12,866 bases of DNA from an uncultured Clostridia bacterium. Its GTDB lineage: Bacteria; Bacillota; Clostridia; Oscillospirales; Acutalibacteraceae. Below the pieces are notes generated by a model, which was given only the letters and a program-made list of their open reading frames with translations, was not told the DNA's origin and made no database searches. Positions 1 to 5,571 of this stretch are shown here, in pieces. How positions within the stretch are numbered: the first letter of the stretch is position 1; each line of letters opens with the position of its first letter. The DNA is taken from NCBI GenBank assembly GCA_947628595.1, contig CANRAN010000025.1, positions 1-12,866 on the forward strand, written 5' to 3'. The position numbers were made by a program, and so were the translations under genes.

Positions 1-908
1 GGAACTTTCTCGGCATAGCTTGAATATTCCCAAGAGCCCTGTACTGTAAATGCTGCCTTGCCCTCTTTAAATTCATTTGCTGCATCATGTCCGCCTGTTG
101 CCAGATCTTTAGGATCTGTAAGGCTGTTATTTATGCAGAGATCATAGAGGTTCTTGAATTGCGGTAAAAATTCGCCTGTAATCGAAGCAGGTGTTTCAGT
201 CCATGTATTGCCTGATTTCTTTTCCTCATAATAGTATTCAAGGTTAGCCATATGACCCGTGAAACGCCATGATGAGCTGTCGTCCATATCGCATGAGGTA
301 AATGCATCAAAGCCAAGTTCGGAAGCACGACTGTGTATATCCTCAACAACCGTCTTAAGACTTGCAAAATCCTTGATGTCCTCAACCTTATGTCCTGCCT
401 GCTCAACAAGTTTCGGATTTACTATGATACCGTAGCACTCATAGCAGTAACCCATTGCAGCAAGCTTATCCCCATCATAGATATTATACTCATCTGTGTT
501 AAGCTCCTTGGCAACATCTGTATCCTTAAGATCAAGTGTATAACTGCTCCACTGCTTAGCCTTTGCCGGATTACCTACAACGAACAATGTCGGTGCATCA
601 GATTTTTCCATTTCTGCCGAAAGCGTCTGATCGTAAGTTCCCGAAGCTGCTGTAAGGACTTTTACATCAACACCCTTTTCGTCCTTATACTTCTGTGCCA
701 GTGACTGCAATGTTTTGTCTGCTTCAGGCTTGAAGTTAAGCCAATAAACAGAGCCACTGCCGCCCCCGTTGCCCGTGCCTTCAGCTGCTCCGCCACTGTT
801 GCTTCCACTGCTTGCATCATTGCCGCTGCCACCGTTATCGCAGCCAACAAAGAAACAACCTGCCATAGCTGCCGCCATAGCTAACGCCAATACTTTTTTC
901 AATTTCAT
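1..908 (-). CDS. Extracellular solute-binding lipoprotein of an ABC transporter (family 1, sugar-type), 3' end outside window
   Basis: The frame opens at ATG 908 and runs off the left edge without a stop, giving 302 codons; family members are usually 400-450 aa, so about the last third is missing. The N-terminus has a KLKK basic start, a hydrophobic Ala/Leu/Met stretch and two candidate lipobox cysteines (C18 after MAG, C23 after FVG). A Gly/Ser/Asn-rich linker to about residue 52 follows, typical of a tether between membrane anchor and binding domain. The mature part begins VYWLNFKPEAD and continues with features of family 1 binding proteins, such as KYKDEKGVDVKV and EFKEGKAAFTVQGSWE. The protein should be anchored outside the membrane and deliver a ligand, probably a sugar, to a permease encoded further left. 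The ligand cannot be read from the sequence. AAAGGAG lies 9 nt before the ATG. Family call fairly sure; substrate unknown. Confidence 0.85.
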   Translation of the reverse strand, partial: MKLKKVLALAMAAAMAGCFFVGCDNGGSGNDASSGSNSGGAAEGTGNGGGSGSVYWLNFKPEADKTLQSLAQKYKDEKGVDVKVLTAASGTYDQTLSAEMEKSDAPTLFVVGNPAKAKQWSSYTLDLKDTDVAKELNTDEYNIYDGDKLAAMGYCYECYGIIVNPKLVEQAGHKVEDIKDFASLKTVVEDIHSRASELGFDAFTSCDMDDSSSWRFTGHMANLEYYYEEKKSGNTWTETPASITGEFLPQFKNLYDLCINNSLTDPKDLATGGHDAANEFKEGKAAFTVQGSWEYSSYAEKV

Positions 909-917
909 TGTCTTTCG

Positions 918-924
918 CTCCTTT
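918..924 (-). promoter_or_regulatory. Ribosome binding site of the solute-binding lipoprotein
   Basis: AAAGGAG on the minus strand, 9 nt before ATG 908. It supports this start and the intact lipoprotein signal peptide. Confidence 0.8.
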
Positions 925-1000
925 AACATAAAATAATTAAGAATTGATATCGTTGAACTTAATAAAATATTCCGTCCCCAACGATAATTATTCCATGACA

Positions 1001-1029
1001 ATCATAACATCATTTATAAAAATTATCAA
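1001..1029 (-). promoter_or_regulatory. Sigma-A-type promoter of the solute-binding protein gene
   Basis: Minus strand: -35 TTGATA (1029-1024), 17-nt spacer, -10 TATGAT (1006-1001). Each hexamer has one mismatch to consensus. The predicted transcript start is near 994, leaving an ~85-nt leader before ATG 908. This suggests the transporter starts its own transcription unit. No convincing catabolite-response element was seen. Confidence 0.65.
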
Positions 1030-1219
1030 TAGTTTTTTGTTATTTTTTTTAAAAGTTTTTTACGGATTGTAATTTTTTTGTCGAATTATTATAAGTGACG
1101 CCATATTTTTATTACTAACAATACAAAATATCAATAATCGCTATCAATATGTTGTAATTATATATAAAAAAGTAACAATTATTAATAAAAAAATATTCAT
1201 AATGACATATCTACAAAAA
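1030..1219. other. AT-rich intergenic stretch with TATTGATA direct repeats
   Basis: The gap between the 95-aa gene and the lipoprotein gene spans 909-1219. Besides the promoter and RBS listed separately, it is very AT-rich with no gene. The octamer TATTGATA (minus strand) occurs at 1149-1142 and 1136-1129, 13 nt apart, and again at 1031-1024 over the -35 hexamer. No GC-rich terminator stem is visible after the 95-aa gene, only T-runs on the minus strand around 1170-1195. Confidence 0.4.
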
Positions 1220-1507
1220 TTAATCCGGTGTTCCGCCGCCATAATTATAATTTTCATATTCAAAGGCATCGTTATCCTCGTCATTTGGGTCAGCCTTTCC
1301 CCTATGAACATACCTCTCCGACACCTTTTCAAGTTCTGCTATCGCTTTGAGCAGATCTTCTCTTGCATCACCAAATTGATCGTTTCTCTTATCAAGTACC
1401 TCTATTTTTTGAATGTATGCAAGATACATACTTCTGCCGTCCTCGTCAAAATCGCTCCTTGCTCTTCTCCTCATTTCTGAGAGCTTTTCATCTGAAAAAT
1501 ACCTCAT
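1220..1507 (-). CDS. Small charged protein of unknown function (95 aa)
   Basis: I do not recognise a family. The 95-residue product starts at ATG 1507 with AAGGAG (1521-1516) 8 nt upstream, a strong ribosome binding site. Residues about 1-70 are rich in Arg, Lys, Glu and Asp with a heptad-like pattern of Leu/Ile, as in an amphipathic helix or short coiled coil. The last ~25 residues are acidic and then Tyr/Asn/Gly-rich (YENYNYGGGTPD) and look disordered. There is no signal peptide or membrane segment, so it is probably cytoplasmic. It lies 104 nt downstream of the 842-aa repeat protein on the same strand with a hairpin terminator between, so it may be read partly by read-through. It could be a partner of the large protein, but only position suggests that. 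Confidence 0.6.
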   Translation of the reverse strand: MRYFSDEKLSEMRRRARSDFDEDGRSMYLAYIQKIEVLDKRNDQFGDAREDLLKAIAELEKVSERYVHRGKADPNDEDNDAFEYENYNYGGGTPD

Positions 1508-1570
1508 ACTATCAACTCCTTGTAACTGGACATACTTTTCCTGAATATCATTATTTCAAGAATACACAAA

Positions 1571-1593
1571 GCGGCAGGAAATCATCCTGCCGC
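1571..1593 (-). terminator. Hairpin terminator after the 842-aa gene
   Basis: A perfect 9-bp GC-rich stem (GCGGCAGGA / TCCTGCCGC) with a 5-nt loop starts 19 nt past the stop codon of the 842-aa gene. The T-tract that follows on the minus strand is short and broken (TTTGTG), so termination may be partial and allow read-through into the 95-aa gene. Confidence 0.6.
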
Positions 1594-1611
1594 CGAACAT
1601 TTTATTCCGAT

Positions 1612-4140
1612 TTATTCTTCTGCATTTTCAACCTTTACACGATTCATTCTGCAATAACGTCTGACATTGGTATTATTCTTTGAACACGTTACTCTCAAAG
1701 TCCTGTTAGATCCGTTAAATACATTATTTTCGATCGTTGTAATTGTGTCAGGCAGCACAAGACTCTTCAGTGTACCGCAATTACTGAAAGCTCCATACTC
1801 AATAACCTCAAGATTATGAGGAATATTAACCGTCTTGAGTGAAGAACATCCGGTAAACGCATTTTTACTTATAACCCTGACAGCCTCAGGAATATTTACA
1901 GTTTTTAGTGCCTCACACCAGCTGAACACATTCTTTCTTATATCATGTACGCTTTCCGGCACAACTACCTTAACAAGCCTACGGCAACCACTGAACAGAT
2001 TTTCCGGCAACTCCTCTATACCATCAGGAATTTCTATCTCCATAAGGGACTCACAGTTAAGAAACGTATGTTTTCCAAGATTCCTGACCGTTGACGGAAT
2101 AACTATACTTTCCAATGCAGCACATCCGCTGAAGGTACTGTTCTTTATCTCCGTCAACCCCTCCGGCAGATTAACCTTCGAAAGCTTTTCACATCCCATA
2201 AACGCTCCTGCTCCTATATCTGTAACACCGGCAGGTATTTCGATATTTATAAGCTTTGTGCAATTTTCAAATGCTCTTTCGCCAATCTTTATAAGAGTTG
2301 ACGGCAACTCAATAGACTCGACAGTATCGTTGGTAGAAAATGCACAATCCTCTATAACCTGATATCCCTCAGGGATCTGTGCATGAGCCGATCCCCTGTA
2401 CCTCGCCGCATCACTGCTCGTAAATACTCGCGTTCCGGAAGGAATTGATACACTCTCTTTCTTTTCCTCTGCAACAGTTTCAGTATTACCATCAGGTATA
2501 GGTTCATTTGACGGAACGCCGACAGGAGTCTCATCAGGTATAGGCTCATTCGATGGTATTATTGGTTCTTCCATACGCTGCTTAACCTGTGTCTCGGGCT
2601 GCTCAGTTTTTTGCTGCACAGGTGCAGGCTGTTCCTCCTCCCGGATCGGCACCTGTTGTCCTTGTTGCATCGGCATTTGCTGTCCCTGCGGCATCCACGG
2701 GTTATATCCCCACGGCATTTGCTGCTGTTCTCCGGGCTGTCCGGGTACTTGCTGTCCCTGTGGCATCCACGGGTTATATCCCCATGGCATTTGCTGCTGT
2801 TCTCCGGGCTGTCCGGGCATTTGCTGTCCCTGCGGCATCCACGGGTTATATCCCCACGGCATTTGCTGCTGTTCTCCGGGCTGTCCCGGCATTTGCTGTC
2901 CCTGTGGCATCCACGGATTATACCCCCACGGCATCTGCGGGTTCTGATTAATATTCTGCTGATTCCATACAGATGTTTCGGATGACTTTGATTCTCCCGG
3001 AGCTTCTGTAGGTTGATTGATATCCTCTTTCTTCTCCTCTATCGGCTGCTCGTGATTTTCTTCACTCTCGGCCGACTTCTTGGTATTCTCAGCCTCTTCC
3101 GTATAATCATACACAGGTGATTCATATTTCGGTTCTTCCGGCTTTTCCTCTTTCTCCTGTGTACCCTCCGTGAAGTCATATACAGGTGATTCATATTTCG
3201 GCTCCTCCGGCTGTTCCTCTTTCTCCTGTGTACCCTCCGTGAAGTCATATACAGGTGATTCATATTTCGGTTCTTCCGGCTGTTCCTCTTTCTCCTGTGT
3301 ACTCTCCGTGAAGTCATATACAGGTGATTCATATTTCGGTTCTTCCGGCTGTTCGGCTTTATCCGAGATTTGTTCATCAAGCTTATCGGCTGCTTCCTTT
3401 TCAACAGGTGCAGAATTTTCGGTAAAATCATATGCCGGAGCTTGAACCTTTTCTTCCTCAACAGGCCCCGGTCCTTCCTTGACCTCTTCCTGCGCATATG
3501 GTTTCTCCTCACCGGCAACAGGTTCATTCTGAACCGATTCTGTGAAATCGTTTTCGCTCTCCGTCGGTTCCTTATACCACACATCATCGGAGGAATTCGG
3601 TTCAGCGTGATAATCTCCCGACTGAAGAAGTCTCGGACCCTTTCCGCCCTCACCCGATTCATTTATACTTTCGGGTATCTGATACATATGAATATTCGGT
3701 GTAATTCCGAACATAGGCACATTCCAGTTCAAGGCATACACATACGTTTCAACGACATAGCAAGCCCATTTTTCCGCAATACAGGCTTCCTGCATAAGTA
3801 CCTTAATCGACTGCAATATAGCTATACATTTATCAATTTCCGGCTGTGCGTGTGCAAGATACAAGGCATTACACACACCCGCCTCAAATGCATCCATAAA
3901 AAGCTTTCGTTCCTGCTTCAGGTCCGGAATAAGCTCCGCAAGAACTGTCTTGAGCTGCTGTCCGTCAAGAATCACATCAACTCCGTAGTTCTTTACTATG
4001 TACCTAAGTGCTTCCTTAGCACTCTGGAAAGTAATTTTATTTTCCTCCTGCTCAAGTCTTGCTCCGCAGAACGGGCAGGTCGTCATGTTGACATTACGTG
4101 CATTCGTTTTCCATTCACTGCCGCATTGTTTACACTGCAT
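1612..4140 (-). CDS. Modular zinc-ribbon / acidic-repeat / Pro-Gln-repeat / BspA-type leucine-rich-repeat protein (842 aa)
   Basis: Domains in order: an N-terminal zinc ribbon (Cys3-Cys6 and Cys22-Cys25); a predicted mostly helical domain, about residues 35-145 (SAKEALRYIVKNYGVDVIL, LIPDLKQERKLFMDAFEAG), resembling N-terminal domains I recall from other clostridial zinc-ribbon proteins; an acidic region with DFTE motifs and four 23-residue repeats (264-355); a Pro/Gln/Trp-rich stretch with 24-residue repeats (403-489); and ten consecutive 23-residue LRR_5/BspA-type repeats (589-818) with a short basic tail. There is no signal peptide, sorting motif or membrane segment, so it should be cytoplasmic although BspA-type LRRs are usually displayed on the surface. 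The likely role is a scaffold or protein-binding platform; no enzymatic motif is visible. RBS AGGCGGTGA lies 6 nt before ATG 4140. The coding call is very sure; the function is unknown. Confidence 0.9.
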   Translation of the reverse strand: MQCKQCGSEWKTNARNVNMTTCPFCGARLEQEENKITFQSAKEALRYIVKNYGVDVILDGQQLKTVLAELIPDLKQERKLFMDAFEAGVCNALYLAHAQPEIDKCIAILQSIKVLMQEACIAEKWACYVVETYVYALNWNVPMFGITPNIHMYQIPESINESGEGGKGPRLLQSGDYHAEPNSSDDVWYKEPTESENDFTESVQNEPVAGEEKPYAQEEVKEGPGPVEEEKVQAPAYDFTENSAPVEKEAADKLDEQISDKAEQPEEPKYESPVYDFTESTQEKEEQPEEPKYESPVYDFTEGTQEKEEQPEEPKYESPVYDFTEGTQEKEEKPEEPKYESPVYDYTEEAENTKKSAESEENHEQPIEEKKEDINQPTEAPGESKSSETSVWNQQNINQNPQMPWGYNPWMPQGQQMPGQPGEQQQMPWGYNPWMPQGQQMPGQPGEQQQMPWGYNPWMPQGQQVPGQPGEQQQMPWGYNPWMPQGQQMPMQQGQQVPIREEEQPAPVQQKTEQPETQVKQRMEEPIIPSNEPIPDETPVGVPSNEPIPDGNTETVAEEKKESVSIPSGTRVFTSSDAARYRGSAHAQIPEGYQVIEDCAFSTNDTVESIELPSTLIKIGERAFENCTKLINIEIPAGVTDIGAGAFMGCEKLSKVNLPEGLTEIKNSTFSGCAALESIVIPSTVRNLGKHTFLNCESLMEIEIPDGIEELPENLFSGCRRLVKVVVPESVHDIRKNVFSWCEALKTVNIPEAVRVISKNAFTGCSSLKTVNIPHNLEVIEYGAFSNCGTLKSLVLPDTITTIENNVFNGSNRTLRVTCSKNNTNVRRYCRMNRVKVENAEE
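1687..2376 (-). repeat. Ten tandem BspA-type (LRR_5) leucine-rich repeats
   Basis: Residues 589-818 divide without gaps into ten units of exactly 23 residues, each starting [ILV]P and carrying the pattern P..[ILV]..I...AF.xC..L..[ILV]. A Cys is present in the NC/GC/WC position of units 2-9 and lost in the first and last units, which look like capping repeats. The DNA copies have diverged strongly, so this array is old compared with the two repeat blocks before it. Confidence 0.9.
2674..2934 (-). repeat. 72-bp in-frame tandem repeat (Pro/Gln/Trp/Tyr-rich, ~3.6 copies)
   Basis: Inside the 842-aa gene (residues 403-489) the unit MPWGYNPWMPQGQQMPGQPG plus EQQQ recurs every 24 residues. The DNA copies start at 2934, 2862, 2790 and 2718, and the fourth is cut short. 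Differences are almost all third-position changes, apart from one Met-to-Val. Low divergence points to recent unit duplication, so copy number probably varies between strains. Confidence 0.9.
3076..3351 (-). repeat. 69-bp in-frame tandem repeat (acidic DFTE repeats, 4 copies)
   Basis: Residues 264-355 of the 842-aa protein hold four 23-residue units of the type QPEEPKYESPVYDFTEGTQ plus EKEE. The last unit has diverged (DYTE). Degenerate single DFTE motifs occur earlier, near 3550-3535 and 3430-3415 (ENDFTESV, AYDFTENS), suggesting the array grew from a short motif. The composition is acidic and likely unfolded. Confidence 0.9.
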
Positions 4141-4146
4141 TCAATA

Positions 4147-4155
4147 TCACCGCCT
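4147..4155 (-). promoter_or_regulatory. Ribosome binding site of the 842-aa gene
   Basis: AGGCGGTGA on the minus strand, one mismatch from the ideal AGGAGGTGA, 6 nt before ATG 4140. It fixes the start just before the zinc-ribbon cysteines. Confidence 0.75.
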
Positions 4156-4240
4156 TTTGTGGAAATTCAACAATTAAAGAACTGCATCTCATATCCTGAA
4201 AATCCCTTCTGAATCTAAATTAAACAATACTACATATATA

Positions 4241-4269
4241 AATATACTAAATATTAAATGAAATTTCAA
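4241..4269 (-). promoter_or_regulatory. Sigma-A-type promoter of the 842-aa gene
   Basis: Minus strand: -35 TTGAAA (4269-4264), 17-nt spacer, -10 TATATT (4246-4241), each one mismatch from consensus. The predicted start near 4234 gives a leader of about 94 nt. The gene therefore looks monocistronic, apart from possible read-through to the 95-aa gene. The region is AT-rich, so chance matches are possible. Confidence 0.55.
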
Positions 4270-4531
4270 TAGTTGTTACGAATTTTTTATTTATTTCCTA
4301 TATTTCCCCATAGAAATTATGAGAAGTATGGAATAAAATGAGATGTTCCGAAATCTGCCCTCCGGCATTTCAAAAACATCTTCAACATTCCGCTATGAAA
4401 TGGTAACCTAAAATCCCTGTATGAATATTATACTAAAATACTATAAAAAAATCAATGTTTTTATTGCACTTTTCATACCATATTTTATACAAAAATAACC
4501 CTTCATTTTTTATAACCCTTTTGTATGTGAA
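4270..4531. other. AT-rich non-coding stretch between two transcription units
   Basis: Part of the 550-nt gap between the 101-aa and 842-aa genes. No open frame with a ribosome binding site is visible on either strand. One imperfect hairpin can be drawn at 4341-4381 (AGATGTT / AACATCT outer arms, GAAAT..GCC / GGCATTTC inner arms), without a T-tract on either side. I assign it no function. Confidence 0.35.
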
Positions 4532-4561
4532 AAAGAGACTGCCAAAAACGACAGCCTCTTT
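4532..4561 (-). terminator. Intrinsic terminator of the 101-aa gene
   Basis: A 12-bp stem (AAAGAGGCTGTC / GGCAGTCTCTTT on the minus strand, with two G-T pairs) has a 6-nt loop and ends in a five-T run. On the plus strand the same stem is followed only by TTTAATAT, so the minus-strand direction is favoured. It is the last of three hairpins downstream of the 101-aa gene. Confidence 0.7.
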
Positions 4562-4574
4562 AATATATTCAGCT

Positions 4575-4602
4575 CTTATGCCGCTGTTTTCAACGGCATA
4601 AG
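4575..4602 (-). other. Hairpin in the 3' region of the 101-aa transcript
   Basis: A perfect 9-bp inverted repeat (CTTATGCCG / CGGCATAAG) with a 10-nt loop and further AGCT/AGCT pairing outside. No T-run follows on the minus strand, so it is not an obvious terminator itself. It may stabilise the mRNA end. Confidence 0.5.
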
Positions 4603-4655
4603 AAAGCTATGCAAACAGACTTCTATGAGCCGTTTTTATAACATAACCTTACGGA

Positions 4656-4685
4656 TACCTGTTGTAAAATTATTCCATACAGGTA
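4656..4685 (-). other. Stem-loop immediately after the 101-aa stop codon
   Basis: A 7-bp perfect inverted repeat (TACCTGT / ACAGGTA) with a 16-nt loop, starting 5 nt past the stop codon. It is the first of the three 3' hairpins of this unit. Confidence 0.4.
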
Positions 4686-4690
4686 AAAAG

Positions 4691-4996
4691 TTATTTATCC
4701 TTTCCCGCACAGCAATCTGTGCAGCTTTCTCCCACTTCTGCCTCGAAATCATATTTAATCGGAACCTTTATGCTGATCTTCTGAACAAAAACAAGATGAC
4801 AGGCATTGCAGTTCTTCTTACCTTTATCACATATTACTATCGGATCCCCGCAGCACTCTATTTCAACATTACCGACACGTACCTCCGGCACGATATCAAC
4901 AGGAGTGGTTATATCTATAAAATGCTTGGAAAATTTTTTGCAGTCATCACATTTATCAGAGGGATATTCCGGATATACATCATAAGGATTATTCAT
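4691..4996 (-). CDS. Small Cys-rich protein of unknown function (101 aa), possibly SPOCS/DUF3794-like
   Basis: The 101-residue product has nine cysteines, including CDDC, CC, CNAC and CTDCC groups, and ends in a charged KGKK/AGKDK context. The core (ITTPVDIVPEVRVGNVEIEC, then VQKISIKVPIKYDFEAEVGE) alternates hydrophobic and polar residues as in beta-strands. It resembles, from memory, Cys-rich clostridial proteins of the SPOCS/DUF3794 type found in spore-related settings; this is an inference I could not test. There is no signal peptide or membrane segment. The start at ATG 4996 has only a weak ribosome binding site (GGGTG, about 7 nt away). A predicted structured RNA lies directly upstream and three hairpins directly downstream, so the gene appears to form its own unit. 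The VQ-strand-Y motif also resembles the C-terminal part of the 272-aa protein at 11656-12474. Confidence 0.65.
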   Translation of the reverse strand: MNNPYDVYPEYPSDKCDDCKKFSKHFIDITTPVDIVPEVRVGNVEIECCGDPIVICDKGKKNCNACHLVFVQKISIKVPIKYDFEAEVGESCTDCCAGKDK

Positions 4997-5019
4997 ATTT
5001 TACACCCGCATTTATAATT

Positions 5020-5115
5020 TTTTACAGCTAATACATCGCAGTTTCTTAAGGTTGCCCTTAATTTTAAAACTCCCTTGTTTTCGCTGCTGATATATAATAT
5101 TCTGCGGCTGTAAAA
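5020..5115 (-). other. Predicted structured RNA element upstream of the 101-aa gene
   Basis: Read on the minus strand, UUUUACAGC + CGCAG (5115-5102) can pair with CUGCG + GCUGUAAAA (5041-5020), a 14-bp helix with one 8-nt bulge on the 3' side. It encloses two hairpins: AAAAC / GUUUU with a 6-nt loop (5081-5066), and UUAAGG / CCUUAA capped by GCAA, a GNRA tetraloop (5061-5046). The element starts 4 nt past the stop codon of the TipAS gene and ends 23 nt before the start codon of the 101-aa gene. It could be a cis-regulatory leader, a processed small RNA, or an operon-end structure. No riboswitch class that I know matches. Confidence 0.45.
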
Positions 5116-5119
5116 TATG

Positions 5120-5554
5120 TTACCCCATAAGCTTTTCGCAATAGTTCTTTACAGCCTTGTATAAAAACTGTGCTCCGCCCTCCGCAATCGCATCATAATA
5201 TGCCGAAAAACGTTCATCTGATACATACATTTCAGCTATTGCAAGATGTGCCTCCGGGGAATATTTTCCGTCCTCCCAGAATATGCTTGCCCATTCCCCA
5301 TGAAGCCTTGCCATTTCCATAGCTTCCTCACCTGTGGGATTCCCCAATGGCGCAAGCCTTTGCAGCATATCCTCGGCTTTTATCCTGAGTTCCTCGGATC
5401 TTTTCCATTTTTCCTCTGTAAGACCTGCGAGTATATCCGCACTCGCCTCATAGACATCCTCACCGTATTCCTCACGGATCTCGTCTCCGTAATTTTTCTC
5501 ATTTTCCTCAAGAAGTTGTTTCTTAAATTCTTCAAAATTCTGATTTTTTTCCAT
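5120..5554 (-). CDS. Stand-alone TipAS antibiotic-recognition domain protein (144 aa)
   Basis: The whole 144-aa product matches the TipAS domain, the drug-binding C-terminal half of MerR-family TipA regulators. It shows the characteristic NYGDEIREEYGEDVYEAS start, a middle W...E...L.RLAPL stretch, and the diagnostic end AHLAIAEMYVSDERFSAYYD. In Streptomyces TipA this all-helical domain binds thiopeptide antibiotics. Here the MerR DNA-binding part is absent and there is no room for it: the start codon is 17 nt after the stop of the SUKH gene, and the ribosome binding site AAAGGTAGGT begins inside that stop codon. The protein is thus likely a drug-sequestering or ligand-binding protein translationally coupled to its neighbour, in the recG transcript. 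Family assignment is fairly sure; the ligand is unknown. Confidence 0.85.
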   Translation of the reverse strand: MEKNQNFEEFKKQLLEENEKNYGDEIREEYGEDVYEASADILAGLTEEKWKRSEELRIKAEDMLQRLAPLGNPTGEEAMEMARLHGEWASIFWEDGKYSPEAHLAIAEMYVSDERFSAYYDAIAEGGAQFLYKAVKNYCEKLMG

Positions 5555-5571
5555 ACATCATTACCTACCTT

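Noticed and set aside
131..850. Small open frames within the first 900 nt on both strands
   Set aside because: They are overlapped completely by the solute-binding protein frame, which has a ribosome binding site, a lipoprotein signal and family motifs.
2589..2985. Long plus-strand open frames opposite the 842-aa gene, rich in Leu/His/Pro or Ala/Val
   Set aside because: They are antisense readings of the 72-bp repeat: stop-free because the repeat is GC-rich, with repeat-period composition and no ribosome binding site.
2674..3351. CRISPR array
   Set aside because: The repeats are contiguous, 69 or 72 bp long, in frame and protein-coding, with no spacers and no cas genes.
3039..3662. A 207-aa minus-strand open frame rich in Arg/Lys/Asn/Met repeats
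   Set aside because: It is a frame-shifted reading of the acidic repeat region of the 842-aa gene. It has odd composition and no start signal, and the main frame is clearly coding.
4341..4381. Imperfect hairpin in the AT-rich gap as a terminator
   Set aside because: There is no T-run on either side, the inner stem is mismatched, and no nearby transcript would end there.
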